Shown: positions 44,196 through 53,568, counted from the first letter of the stretch. The stretch: 64,000 nucleotides of DNA from Phycisphaerae bacterium (GCA_018003015.1 JAGNEZ010000036.1:1-64000); one strand, 5' to 3'. Notes: a model not told the origin generated them from the sequence alone. Translations and numbers: made by a program.

Positions 44196-47100
44196 CCACG
44201 TCACACGATCCGTCACCGCAACCGGACGACCCGCGGAACGCCGGCCCACCTCCGGCCGACGAACTCGACCGGCTCCTCCGCGCCTGGCATGAACAGAACA
44301 CCCAACGAGCCCACGACCTGCGCGACCGGCTCATGATCGCCATCGCGAAACAGGACCAGACCAACCCCACCCCATCCTCCCTCGACGACCATGAGCCTCA
44401 GGTTGCGCCCGCATCCCGCCGAGCCACCGCGCCCACTCCATCACCCCTCTACCTCGTCAGGAGATTCCTCTTGAACCGCTACTCGCCGATCGCCGCAACG
44501 TTGATCCTGGCCGCCGTGCTTGTTCCACTGCTCATGCCGCCAGGTACCTCACCAACCTATGCAAGAAACGTGATCCTCGCCCCCGAGGGCGGCCGACTCG
44601 ATGCCTTGGACCGCGACGGCCAGGTCATGGGACCCTGCCCCCTCCGCCACACCGACGTCGATGTCTCTATCAGCGCTTTCTTCAGCCGCGTCCGCGTGAC
44701 CCAGCGGTTCCAGAACACCTACGCCGATAAGGTCGAAGCAGTCTATACCTTCCCGCTCAGCCATCGCGCGGCCGTCGACCGCATGACCATGACCGTCGGC
44801 GATCGCGTCATCGTCGGCGAAGTCCACGAACGCCAGCGAGCCCGGCGAATGTACGAAGCCGCCCGCGAGCAGGGCTACGTCGCCAGCCTCCTTGAACAAG
44901 AACGCCCCAACATCTTCACCCAGTCGGTCGCCAATATCGAGCCCGGCGCCGAAGTCACCATCGATATCAGCTACGTCGAGATGCTCGAGAGCAAAGACGG
45001 CCTGTATTCATTCAATTTCCCGATGGTCGTCGGCCCACGGTACGTCCCCGGCACGCCGACCGGCGACCTCGGGGCAGCCGAACTCCCCCCCGGCCTGAAA
45101 CGACGCGGCGGCATTACCCTCATGGCCCCGGCGACACTCACCATCGGCGACGCCGGTGATACCAGCCGCTTGGGTACCCTCCAGAGCGGCAGGCTCGACA
45201 CCCTGCTCCAAAACGCCGTCCCCATCAGTGTTCCAGACGCCACCTGGTGGGCCAGGCTTGGCCAGGGTGGCACCGGCGTCTCGCCGGTGTCCTCGGGTGG
45301 TGAGCCAGCCCTCTGGTACCGCTTCGAAGCTTCATATCCCAACGGCGCCAAGGAACGCGGTACCCTCCATACCGACGGCACAGGCCAGATCAACGGCCGG
45401 TGGTTCTACGTGAACACCCAGACCAGCGCTGAACCGGGCACCGGCTTCTCGCCAAATACCAACCGTGTTCCCGATGCCGCGAAGATCACGCCCATGCCGG
45501 TCAAGCCGGACAAGCGCGCCGGACATGACGTCTCTCTCCGCGTCACGATCGACACCGGCGGACCAGGCATCCTCTCAGCCAAGTCCGAACTCCACGAGGT
45601 CGTCCGAACCGAAACCGTCAAACGCGACGACGGCAACCCCCGCAAGCTGAGCCTCGAACTGATGAAGGCCGACGAAATCCCCAACCGCGACTTCATCCTC
45701 AACTGGCACCAGACGGCCGACACCATCCAGGAGGCAACCTTCACCCATACCGACAAAAACGGCAAGTTCTTCACCCTCATCGTCCAGCCACCCGATCGGG
45801 TCACCCATGAACAGGCCGTACCCCGCGAACTCATCTTCGTGCTCGACTCCTCCGGCTCCATGAGCGGCTTCCCCATCGAGAAGGCCAAGGAGGTCATGAG
45901 TAAGGCCATCGATACCCTCCGCCCGCGGGATACCTTCAACCTGATCACCTTCTCCGGCGATACCCGCATCCTGTGGGATAAGCCCCGCCCATTCAATCAG
46001 GCCAACCGCGATGAGGCTCAGGCGTTCCTGGCCGCCAGGCAGGGCAGCGGCGGCACCGAGATGATGAAGGCGATCAACGCCGCCCTCATCCAGACGGCGA
46101 GCTCTGCGGCAGAGGCGATCACCCTTGAGCAACTCGCCGATCTGCCAGCCGACGGCCGCACGGTGAGCGTACGCCTCGACTGGAGCAAGCACCCCGGAGC
46201 GATGCTCAGCCTCCCCTACAAGATCGAAGGCGACCGCAGCCCCCTCTCCTTCGCCCTCAAGAACGGGGCCGCCATCGAGACCCACATTCCCGTGAGTGGC
46301 CTCCAAAAGGGCGATGACAGGAATCTCAAGGTTAGCGTGCTGACCGGCAAATGGCAGACCAGACACGGCCATGCCATGCTCATCGTCGATCAGGTGGACT
46401 GGATCCGGCCACCAACCGAAGGCCCGGTCCGCATCTGCTGCTTCATGACCGACGGCTACGTCGGCAACGACATGCAGATCATCGACGCGATTCGCCGCAA
46501 CGCCCACACCACCCGTGTCTTCAGCTTCGGCATCGGCAACAGCGTCAACCGCTACCTGCTGGACAATATGGCCAAGGCCGGCCGGGGTGAGGTCGAGTAC
46601 GTGCAGGTCAGGCCGGGTTCCGAGGCCGCAAACCAGCCGGGCGGCCAGAACGATGCCGTCGAGCAGGCCGTCGCCCGATTCTCAAAGCGGATCCAGACCC
46701 CGGTGTTGATGGACGTCTCGCTGGCGTTCAGCGAGAACCTCGACGTGACCGACCTCGTCCCCACCCAGGTGCCCGACCTCTACGACGTCAAACCACTGGT
46801 CCTGCACGGCCGGTACACCAGGCCCGGCCAGGGCACACTCACCATCCGCGGTCGCAGCGGCTCAGGACCGTATCAGCGAATCCTCCCACTCGACCTGCCC
46901 GATTCGCAGCCCGAACACGACACCATCGCAACACTCTGGGCCCGGGCCCGGGTCGAGTCGATCATGAACCAGGACCTGGCCGCCATGCAACGGGGAGCGT
47001 TCCCCGAGCCGCTCAAAAGCGAGATCGTCGATCTCGGCGAACGGTTCGGAATGATGACCCCGTTCACCAGCTTCGTGGCGGTCGAGAAGGCCCGGATTAC

Positions 47101-48766
47101 CATCGGCGGCCAGCCGCGGCTCGTGGCCGTGCCCATCGAGATGCCCCAGGGCGTCAGCTACGAAGGCATCTTCGGCCCCTGCGTTCAAGGTACGGCCAGT
47201 GCGGATACGTTGTCCAAGGACTGCCTGCGCGAAATCCGCTTCGCCGCCAAGGTGACCGCAATGCAGGCCGGCCAGGCTGCGGGTAGACAGTCCGACAAAC
47301 CGGCGTTCACGCCTTTCAGCGCATCGGGTGACCTTGAGCGGCAAGAGCAAGTCTCGACGCTGAACACACTTGCGAAGAAGCCAGAAGGCACGGTCAGGGG
47401 AATCGAGCAGGAAACGCTCGGCAATGACTTCACATGGGGATTGCGCTCGGAACACCTGTCTCAAGAGTCCTTGTACGGTCAGAACACGGAATGGGCGGAT
47501 GCATCAGCCTTTCCCGGCCTTCTCCTAGATGGCCGGCCCGACGTTGGGGCCCGCGGGTACTTCTCCTACTATCCCTCGAACCACGCATGGGACCGCTACG
47601 ACGTAGACGGTGATGGAGCCTCGGTCAGCTACGGCTTCCAGGCCCGGTACGGTAACACGAGTGTGTATGACTTCTACGGTCTAGTACCAGGGCAACTGAC
47701 CAACGAGCAAACCGTCGGCCTCCAGTTTCAGCCGTCTACGCCCCTGACGCCGTTCTCTACCCGACATGATCTGAACGTCAAATCCGCAACCGCCCAGAGA
47801 GGACAAGTCAACGAAGCCCTCATCGAAGCAGGTTCGCGGCTGGGGTCAACGGCCACTGCTGGCGAGGCCGCCAGGCAGATCGAAATAGTCCAACTCCGAA
47901 AGGGCAAAGCCTCGGAGGTGGCATCTATGATCAGGGAGGTACTGAGCTCTGGAAAGCACTTCGTGAGAGGTGCACCTGATTCGCTGAAAGTGACGGCTGA
48001 TGACCAGACTGACATGTTGGTGCTGAACGGTACCGACAAGGAGAGGGACCTGGCCAAGCGAATGCTCGCGACACTGGACGTCAAAGCCCCCGCGGCGAGT
48101 CAGCCGGGCACGCAACCCGCTCAAGCGGCCATTTCCGCCCCCGCCCGCCCGCCGACCACCCAACCGGCCGAACCAGCCGAGACGACTGAGATGGTCGCCC
48201 TTCTCGACACCCTGGGCACCGATCAGGGCCGAGCCTGGGCCACGCAGACCCTACTCCGCGAACGACTGGCCTTGCTGGTCGCCGCCCTGGTGAAAGAAAG
48301 GCGGATCGACCAGGCCCAGAAGCTGGCCAACGCCCTGGCCACCCTCGCCCCCGATTTCCCCCCCGCCGTCCAGATGGCCAAGGTCCTGGCCAGCCCCTCC
48401 TTGGCACCGGCCGAGCGAGACCGGCAGATCGCTGCCCTGGCCAATGAAGCCCTTAAGCCCATCGAGGCCGCCGTCCGCCGTGCAAAGATCATCCGACGAC
48501 TGCACCCGGAGCTCCAAAAAATCGTCAAGACCCCGGAAACTAAACCAGCCGACACGCGTATATCTGATGCCAACGCGGACCTGATCGTCACCGTGCTGGC
48601 GACAGATACACAACCGAATACTCTGGCCGCCCTCAAGCAGGCCGGTTTCCGGGTCGAAGCGGTGGCCGAACGAGCCAAGCTGGCCGTCGGCCGCATCGCA
48701 CCCGATAAGCTGGAGAACGTCGCATCCCTCGACGTCGTCCGCAAGATCGATCCGGACAAGCGGTAG
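44192..48766 (+). CDS. VIT-von Willebrand A transmembrane protein (possible anti-sigma partner)
   Basis: The chain has 1524 residues. A polar cytoplasmic part (1-95) precedes one membrane helix (about 99-121). Outside lie a VIT domain (about 140-270), a vWA domain with MIDAS DSSGS (about 551-555), GGTEMM and TDGY, a secretin short-domain-like segment (about 1228-1299, VQLRKGKASEVASMIREVL), a helical part and a peptidase-propeptide-like end (LAALKQAGFRVEAVAERAKL). A block of about 100 residues (near 636-736) interrupts the vWA fold between its Thr and Asp strands. Overlap with the ECF gene suggests a sigma/anti-sigma pair sensing ligand or adhesion; that is inference. Confidence 0.8.
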   Translation: MTTSHDPSPQPDDPRNAGPPPADELDRLLRAWHEQNTQRAHDLRDRLMIAIAKQDQTNPTPSSLDDHEPQVAPASRRATAPTPSPLYLVRRFLLNRYSPIAATLILAAVLVPLLMPPGTSPTYARNVILAPEGGRLDALDRDGQVMGPCPLRHTDVDVSISAFFSRVRVTQRFQNTYADKVEAVYTFPLSHRAAVDRMTMTVGDRVIVGEVHERQRARRMYEAAREQGYVASLLEQERPNIFTQSVANIEPGAEVTIDISYVEMLESKDGLYSFNFPMVVGPRYVPGTPTGDLGAAELPPGLKRRGGITLMAPATLTIGDAGDTSRLGTLQSGRLDTLLQNAVPISVPDATWWARLGQGGTGVSPVSSGGEPALWYRFEASYPNGAKERGTLHTDGTGQINGRWFYVNTQTSAEPGTGFSPNTNRVPDAAKITPMPVKPDKRAGHDVSLRVTIDTGGPGILSAKSELHEVVRTETVKRDDGNPRKLSLELMKADEIPNRDFILNWHQTADTIQEATFTHTDKNGKFFTLIVQPPDRVTHEQAVPRELIFVLDSSGSMSGFPIEKAKEVMSKAIDTLRPRDTFNLITFSGDTRILWDKPRPFNQANRDEAQAFLAARQGSGGTEMMKAINAALIQTASSAAEAITLEQLADLPADGRTVSVRLDWSKHPGAMLSLPYKIEGDRSPLSFALKNGAAIETHIPVSGLQKGDDRNLKVSVLTGKWQTRHGHAMLIVDQVDWIRPPTEGPVRICCFMTDGYVGNDMQIIDAIRRNAHTTRVFSFGIGNSVNRYLLDNMAKAGRGEVEYVQVRPGSEAANQPGGQNDAVEQAVARFSKRIQTPVLMDVSLAFSENLDVTDLVPTQVPDLYDVKPLVLHGRYTRPGQGTLTIRGRSGSGPYQRILPLDLPDSQPEHDTIATLWARARVESIMNQDLAAMQRGAFPEPLKSEIVDLGERFGMMTPFTSFVAVEKARITIGGQPRLVAVPIEMPQGVSYEGIFGPCVQGTASADTLSKDCLREIRFAAKVTAMQAGQAAGRQSDKPAFTPFSASGDLERQEQVSTLNTLAKKPEGTVRGIEQETLGNDFTWGLRSEHLSQESLYGQNTEWADASAFPGLLLDGRPDVGARGYFSYYPSNHAWDRYDVDGDGASVSYGFQARYGNTSVYDFYGLVPGQLTNEQTVGLQFQPSTPLTPFSTRHDLNVKSATAQRGQVNEALIEAGSRLGSTATAGEAARQIEIVQLRKGKASEVASMIREVLSSGKHFVRGAPDSLKVTADDQTDMLVLNGTDKERDLAKRMLATLDVKAPAASQPGTQPAQAAISAPARPPTTQPAEPAETTEMVALLDTLGTDQGRAWATQTLLRERLALLVAALVKERRIDQAQKLANALATLAPDFPPAVQMAKVLASPSLAPAERDRQIAALANEALKPIEAAVRRAKIIRRLHPELQKIVKTPETKPADTRISDANADLIVTVLATDTQPNTLAALKQAGFRVEAVAERAKLAVGRIAPDKLENVASLDVVRKIDPDKR
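45271..45289. repeat. Palindrome inside the VIT-vWA coding sequence
   Basis: CACCGGCG and CGCCGGTG are perfect arms with a TCT loop. In frame they encode part of GGTGVSPVSSGG (about residues 357-368), a low-complexity stretch that breaks the surrounding beta pattern. It resembles a dispersed palindromic repeat that inserted in frame. Confidence 0.5.
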
Positions 48767-48862
48767 CGTCAACGCGGCGCGAACCCCCTACCCATAGGGG
48801 TACCGTGCCGTGGACCCCGCTCTCGGGCGAGCTCGCGGAATACCTTTCTCCTCCAGAAGTAA

Positions 48863-48894
48863 CAGGGCCGGTCTGACGGAACAGGCCGGCCCTG
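48863..48894. terminator. Bidirectional terminator-like hairpin between vWA gene and trpB
   Basis: CAGGGCCGGTCTG pairs with CAGGCCGGCCCTG (13 bp, one G-T wobble) around a 6-nt loop. It is centred between two convergent genes. Neither flank has a strong T-run, so termination may be weak or factor-assisted. Confidence 0.55.
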
Positions 48895-48924
48895 CGACTT
48901 CCTCGCTCCGGTCAACTGCCCTAC

Positions 48925-50145
48925 CTACCCGATCCGCTTGCCCAGCAACCGGGCGACCTCCACGCAATCCTTGTCACCCCGGCCGGAAAGGTTGACCACG
49001 ATGGTGTAGTCCTTGGGCCGCTTGGGCGCCACTTTGACCACGTGGGCCACCGCGTGGGCGCTCTCCAGAGCGGGGATCAACCCCTCCGTCTGGGACAGCA
49101 GCGTGAAAGCCGCCAGAGCCTCGGCATCAGTGGCACCGACGTACATCACGCGACCGCTGTCCCTCCATGCCGAATGGAGCGGCCCCACGCCGGGGTAGTC
49201 CAGCCCGGCCGAGACCGAGTGAACCGGCGAGGTCTGACCGTCCGCGTCCTGGAGCACGTAGGTAAACATGCCGTGGATTACCCCGGGCGAGCCCTTGGCC
49301 AGGGTCGCGGCGTGCCGATTCCCATCAAGCCCTTCACCAGCCGCCTCGACACCAACCAGCTCGACCGATTTGTCGGACACCAGCGGACCGAAGACGCCAG
49401 CCGCATTGCTTCCTCCACCCACGCAGGCCACCACCATGTCCGGCAATCGCCCCTCCGCGGCCAGAAACTGCTCACGCAACTCACAGCCCTCCACCGACTG
49501 CAGATCGCAGACGATCATCGGGAACGGGTGCGGGCCCATCACGCTGCCAATGATGTAGTGGGTACTCTCGACGCTGCCCATCCAGTCGCGCATCGCCTCG
49601 TTGATCGCATCCTTCAGCGTCTTCTGACCGCTTTCGACCGCCACCACCCGCGTGCCCAGAAGCTCCATACGGAACACGTTGAGCTTCTGGCGGCGGACGT
49701 CCTCCGATCCCATGTAAACCACGCAGTCGAGCCCAAAGACCGCCGCCGCCGTGGCCGTCGCCACCCCATGCTGCCCCGCCCCCGTCTCGGCAATCACCCG
49801 CTTCTTGCCCATCCGCATGGCCAGAAGAGCCTGCCCGAGCGTGTTGTTGATCTTGTGCGAGCCGGTGTGGTTCAGGTCCTCGCGCTTGAAGAAGATCCGG
49901 GCCCCGCCCAGCTTCTCGCTCAGCCGCCGGGCAAAGTACAAGGGGCTCGGCCGCCCCACGTAGTCCTTCAGGTACCCCCGCAACTCGGCCCAGAACGCCG
50001 GGTCCTGCTTCGCCTTGTCGTACTCCCGTTCGAGCTGGTGAATGGCCGCCATCAGCGTTTCGGGCACGTACTGGCCGCCGAACAGGCCGAAACGACCATG
50101 CTCATCCGGGGCGGAGAAAACGTGACTCGCGGATGCTGTACTCAT
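48925..50145 (-). CDS. trpB: Tryptophan synthase beta chain
   Basis: TrpB makes tryptophan from indole and serine with pyridoxal phosphate. The PLP lysine is K98 in HTGSHKINN. The substrate loop ETGAGQHG and phosphate-binding GGGSNAAG are present, as is the C-terminal SGRGDKD. The length (406) is normal for the standard TrpB1 type, which works with TrpA. No trpA or other trp gene is adjacent, so the pathway is split. A promoter with TATAAT exactly 7 nt before the ATG suggests a leaderless mRNA, and no ribosome binding site is seen. Confidence 0.96.
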   Translation of the reverse strand: MSTASASHVFSAPDEHGRFGLFGGQYVPETLMAAIHQLEREYDKAKQDPAFWAELRGYLKDYVGRPSPLYFARRLSEKLGGARIFFKREDLNHTGSHKINNTLGQALLAMRMGKKRVIAETGAGQHGVATATAAAVFGLDCVVYMGSEDVRRQKLNVFRMELLGTRVVAVESGQKTLKDAINEAMRDWMGSVESTHYIIGSVMGPHPFPMIVCDLQSVEGCELREQFLAAEGRLPDMVVACVGGGSNAAGVFGPLVSDKSVELVGVEAAGEGLDGNRHAATLAKGSPGVIHGMFTYVLQDADGQTSPVHSVSAGLDYPGVGPLHSAWRDSGRVMYVGATDAEALAAFTLLSQTEGLIPALESAHAVAHVVKVAPKRPKDYTIVVNLSGRGDKDCVEVARLLGKRIG

Positions 50146-50152
50146 GGCCCAG

Positions 50153-50181
50153 ATTATAGCCGGAACCGGAGTGAAGGTCAG
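50153..50181 (-). promoter_or_regulatory. trpB promoter (predicted leaderless)
   Basis: On the minus strand CTGACC (50176-50181) and a perfect TATAAT (50153-50158) are 17 bp apart. The ATG follows the -10 by 7 nt, so transcription should start at or within one base of the start codon. Confidence 0.6.
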
Positions 50182-50422
50182 ATGACCCAGCTCCAGACTT
50201 CAGAGCCCGAACCAGCAGAGCCGGCATCGGCGAGACGCCGCCGAGGAATCGGGTGAGAAATCTGCATCACGCCGCCTGGCGCGAGGGCTTTCCATCTCAG
50301 GGGAAACGCCCCGATCCGGGACCCGCTCGCCACCACCACCCACCATCGCTACCAGATCGGTCACCATCCCCAGGACCGACTGGAAAAGGGGGGCCAACGC
50401 CTCGGCCGCCACCGCCGCTCGC

Positions 50423-51400
50423 TCATGTCGTCACTTCGCCGGTCATCACCATGGCCGCCGCGCCGATCAGACCAGCATCCGGACCCAACGCTGCCGCATC
50501 AATCAGAACGTGCCCGGTCGCGTTCGGCTGCCCGACCTCCGCTAGGCCACGTCGTACCGCCTGAAGATAGGTCTCCCCCAGCGCCGAAACACCTCCGCCG
50601 ATCAGGACCTTGTCAGGCCGGTAGATCACCGACCAGGAGGCAATGCCTGCCCCCAACCACCAGCCGCATTCATCGATCGCCTGCTCGGCCACGGCGTCAC
50701 CTTCGGCCAAGGCCGTCCCGATCTCCACGCCGGTCAGCTGACCATACTCCGCTTTCATCGCCGCCAGCCGTGACGTCGGCTGAGCATCGGCCAGCTCCGC
50801 CGCCCGCCGTTCTAAGGCCGGACCCGCCGCCAGCGATTCCACACAGCCGCGAGCGCCGCACTTGCACGCCGGACCTCGGGCGTTCACGATCACGTGACCC
50901 AGGCTGCCAGCGATGTGGTGCCATACCCGAAGAACCTCGCCTCCAAGGATGACGCCCGCGCCGATTCCCGTCCCGATCGTGGCGACAATCAGACGATCGA
51001 CGCCACGGCCCGCTCCGAATCGCGACTCGCCCACCGCCGCCGCATTGCAGTCCGCATCGAAAACCACCGGCAGCGAGAGCCCATGCCGGAGCCTGGCCAG
51101 GAAACCACACTGGTTCAACGTCGGAAGGTTCGTGGCAAAAACAAGCGCGGTGCGGTCTCGGTCCATGTACCCCGGCATGACCATCCCCACCGCCGAGGGG
51201 GCATGCCCTTGACGACAAGCCTGCCCGATCATCTGCTCCACCGCACCCGCGATCAGGTCCGTGATACGCTCCACCGGCCAAGTCGCCTCGATCGGGATCT
51301 GCCGTCGAAGGCGAACCGTACCGGTGTCCTCCACCGTGGCCAGCTTGACACTCTGACCGCCTAGATCCACGCCGATCGCACACCGCCCACCCGTCACCAC
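50423..51400 (-). CDS. ROK-family sugar kinase / transcription regulator-type protein
   Basis: This 325-residue ROK-family protein has no N-terminal helix-turn-helix, so it is probably a sugar kinase (glucokinase or N-acetylhexosamine kinase type) and not a repressor. The ATP-binding motif is IGVDLGGQSVKLA, the sugar/catalytic region has FDADCNAAAVGE and ATIGTGIGAGVILGG, and the ROK zinc signature is CKCGARGCVES (about 188). A second phosphate-binding region is IGGGVSALGE. GTG at 51400 has GGAGGAC about five bases upstream. Sugars released by the glycosidases in this region are plausible substrates. Confidence 0.88.
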   Translation of the reverse strand: MVTGGRCAIGVDLGGQSVKLATVEDTGTVRLRRQIPIEATWPVERITDLIAGAVEQMIGQACRQGHAPSAVGMVMPGYMDRDRTALVFATNLPTLNQCGFLARLRHGLSLPVVFDADCNAAAVGESRFGAGRGVDRLIVATIGTGIGAGVILGGEVLRVWHHIAGSLGHVIVNARGPACKCGARGCVESLAAGPALERRAAELADAQPTSRLAAMKAEYGQLTGVEIGTALAEGDAVAEQAIDECGWWLGAGIASWSVIYRPDKVLIGGGVSALGETYLQAVRRGLAEVGQPNATGHVLIDAAALGPDAGLIGAAAMVMTGEVTT

Positions 51401-51498
51401 ACGTCCTCCATCCGCAGGGTCATCATCACCGGATCGTCAACTCCGGGCAACTCCCCCAAGCCAGTCCTCTCCACCATCGACCGGACCGCAAACGAGAC

Positions 51499-51530
51499 GG
51501 CGTTCGAGCAATCGGAATCGCTCGAACGCC
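51499..51530 (-). terminator. Terminator hairpin after the TPR lipoprotein gene
   Basis: GGCGTTCGAGC pairs perfectly with GCTCGAACGCC (11 bp) around a 10-nt loop, about 70 bases after the stop of the TPR lipoprotein gene on the minus strand. The following GTCTCGTTTGC is only weakly T-rich. Confidence 0.6.
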
Positions 51531-51600
51531 GAGATGCACTTGCCGCCCCAAGAGAACGGCACCGCTACATTTCCAGGCGAGGCAACCGTCCACCCGGGCT

Positions 51601-52353
51601 CTATGGCCGCGGCGCTCCACCTCGGGGTGGAACACTCTCCCCGGCAACGGTTCGTACGCCTTCATCAACCTCAAGCATGGCCAGTTGAGAAGCCACACCT
51701 GGCTCGTTGTGGTTCAACTCGTGCGCCTTACGCAGCGAGTCAAACGCCATGGCTCGATCGCCGGTCCTGATATACAGCCGGCCCAGCTCGCTGTACGCCC
51801 GGGCCGCACGGGGGTTCGTCGTCAGGGCAAGCTTGTAGACCCGCAAAGCCTCATCATACTCCCCCCGGTCTCGATACTGATTGCCTAAGACGACATAGTG
51901 CTCCCAGTGCCCGCGGTTCGTGTCGGCCACATCCTTGGCCACCGTCAGTGCCTGATCATACTTTCCGCGGGCCTCAAGAGCCTCGGTCTTGGCGTCGATA
52001 GCGGCCAGGTAGTTCGGCCAGCTCTTCACCGCTTCCGAAAAGTACAGCACCGACGTGTCGAGTTCCCGACACGCCGAGGCAACGTCGCCGTCCCGGAACT
52101 TGCGTGCAGCCATGGCCCGATAATTGAGCCCCATGTAGTAGTTCGTCTGAGGATCCGTGCGCTTGATCTCCAGGGCCTCACGCAGCGTGGCCGTCGATTC
52201 CACATACTGCTGGTTGCGGAACTGCTCAATGCCCGCTTCGCGAAGGTCCTTCAGGTCGGGCGCGCAACCCGTCAAAAACCCGACCACAGACCCCAGAAAT
52301 ACCAGCGCGGCAAACCCCAGACCCATCTTCGTTTGGACGACCGTGTTACGCAT
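51601..52353 (-). CDS. TPR lipoprotein
   Basis: This 250-residue protein has a lipoprotein signal, with lipobox FLTGC near residue 29, and tetratricopeptide repeats. The TPR pattern is seen in REAGIEQFRNQQYVESTATL, YVVLGNQYRDRGEYDEALRV and AYSELGRLYIRTGDRAMAFD. TPRs bind proteins, so it probably scaffolds a complex at a membrane. The ATG at 52353 has GGGAGG eight bases upstream and is preferred over in-frame starts up to 52428. It is divergent from the LigD-type gene. Confidence 0.78.
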   Translation of the reverse strand: MRNTVVQTKMGLGFAALVFLGSVVGFLTGCAPDLKDLREAGIEQFRNQQYVESTATLREALEIKRTDPQTNYYMGLNYRAMAARKFRDGDVASACRELDTSVLYFSEAVKSWPNYLAAIDAKTEALEARGKYDQALTVAKDVADTNRGHWEHYVVLGNQYRDRGEYDEALRVYKLALTTNPRAARAYSELGRLYIRTGDRAMAFDSLRKAHELNHNEPGVASQLAMLEVDEGVRTVAGESVPPRGGAPRP

Positions 52354-52441
52354 AGCCGCAGCCTCCCTGACCATGGCTTGACACATCCCTGTCCGCAACA
52401 TCATAGGCCCGAGCGGGGTCGGGTTCAATCGATCCGGGGGC

Positions 52442-52447
52442 TATAAT
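52442..52447 (+). promoter_or_regulatory. -10 box of the LigD-type gene (predicted leaderless)
   Basis: A perfect TATAAT is followed after exactly 7 nt by the ATG at 52455. No good -35 hexamer is seen at 16-18 bp. The geometry equals that at trpB. Confidence 0.45.
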
Positions 52448-52454
52448 ACCGTCG

Positions 52455-52868
52455 ATGATCAAGCCAACACAACGCTTCGTACTGCTACGCCATGTAATAT
52501 CGGACAACCGTCACTGGGATCTGATGCTGGAAAAAGGCAACCACTTGGCGACTTGGCGACTCTTGACCCATCCTTCATCACTGGCGTCGGCCGGTCCAAC
52601 CGATCAACTGCCAGCCGAACGCATCGCCGATCATCGCCTGGCCTATCTCACCTACGAAGGCCCGGTCTCGGGGGGGCGAGGCGAAGTCACTCGAGAGGAC
52701 GCCGGAGAATATGAGGTCTGCCACGAATCCACCGATGTCTGGCGGGTAAGACTGACGGGAAACCGACTGAACGGGCTCTTCGATCTCCCCATCGCGACTG
52801 GAAAAGGGTATGTCCGACGGGCAAGCCCTGTCAGCGACTCCGGCGAGAGCCCAACGGCTCCAACGTGA
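52455..52868 (+). CDS. Stand-alone LigD-type 3'-phosphoesterase domain protein
   Basis: This 137-residue protein matches the N-terminal 3'-phosphoesterase (PE) domain of bacterial NHEJ ligase LigD, which trims 3' ends of broken DNA. Typical blocks are RFVLLRH, HWDLMLEKG (the His and Asp of the metal site), LATWRLL, and AYLTYEGPVSGGRGEV followed by REDAGEY. In LigD it is fused to polymerase and ligase domains; here it stands alone. No Ku or ligase gene is nearby. The last 38 bp overlap the converging 245-residue gene. Confidence 0.82.
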   Translation: MIKPTQRFVLLRHVISDNRHWDLMLEKGNHLATWRLLTHPSSLASAGPTDQLPAERIADHRLAYLTYEGPVSGGRGEVTREDAGEYEVCHESTDVWRVRLTGNRLNGLFDLPIATGKGYVRRASPVSDSGESPTAPT

Positions 52869-53568
52869 GAATCAGGATCCCCGGCTCTGCCCTGACCTCC
52901 GCAATGCGAAACCGCCGCTGAACATTGGGCCAGTCCCACTCGTTGGGCAGTAGGATCCCCTCAAACAGACCCGTGAGCGAAGGAATCGGCCACTCGACTT
53001 GCCCGCGGCCTCCCCTGCTCCGCAAAGCAGCGTCAATCCTGCCCAGTTGATCCTCGATCAGAACTCGTGGCACAGGCAGTGAACCGCAAGTGACGTCCGT
53101 GAGCCATACCCGGATGCCCTTCTCCTCGACATGAGCCTGCACCTTGAGGCTCAGCACCGTCTCCACCCCGCCGCTGCGGGCGGCTACCGCCAGACGAGCA
53201 CCATCAGGCTCAATCACCACCATCGGATCACGCAGCCCGGAAGGAAGCCATTTGCGGGTCATCGGGTCAATGGCCTCGCGCCCTGCCACCCAGGTGTTGA
53301 GCTGCTCCTGCGTGAAGCGACACTCGAATTCGCCTTGGGCCTTGTTCAGCCCGCCACCCACCCCGTCAATCATGTTCGCGAACTCAGTCCTCACCGCCAC
53401 GGCCGCCTCGGGCGAGATCTCAATCGGGCGGTACCACGCCGGAATGTGCTGGAAAAGCAGCCAACCCGTAATGGCGACCACAACCAGCAGCAGAGCGGCA
53501 GCAAGGCCCAGTCGCTTCGACCAGACCGCCCAACGCCGACGCTGCGGCACACCCCGCGACACACTCAT
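52831..53568 (-). CDS. Membrane-anchored protein, unknown function
   Basis: This 245-residue protein has a basic N-terminus, one membrane helix (about 20-40, LGLAAALLLVVVAITGWLLF) and a beta-rich outside domain. I recognise no family. It begins three bases after the stop of the octaheme cytochrome gene, so the two are co-transcribed and it may help assemble or anchor that cytochrome. Its 3' end overlaps the convergent LigD-type gene by 38 bp. Confidence 0.65.
   Translation of the reverse strand: MSVSRGVPQRRRWAVWSKRLGLAAALLLVVVAITGWLLFQHIPAWYRPIEISPEAAVAVRTEFANMIDGVGGGLNKAQGEFECRFTQEQLNTWVAGREAIDPMTRKWLPSGLRDPMVVIEPDGARLAVAARSGGVETVLSLKVQAHVEEKGIRVWLTDVTCGSLPVPRVLIEDQLGRIDAALRSRGGRGQVEWPIPSLTGLFEGILLPNEWDWPNVQRRFRIAEVRAEPGILILTLEPLGSRRSR

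Noticed and set aside
50200-50412. 70-residue frame after the ROK gene
   Set aside because: It starts with GTG, has no motif, and its C-terminal half is Arg/Ser-rich and runs into the trpB promoter region; support is too weak.
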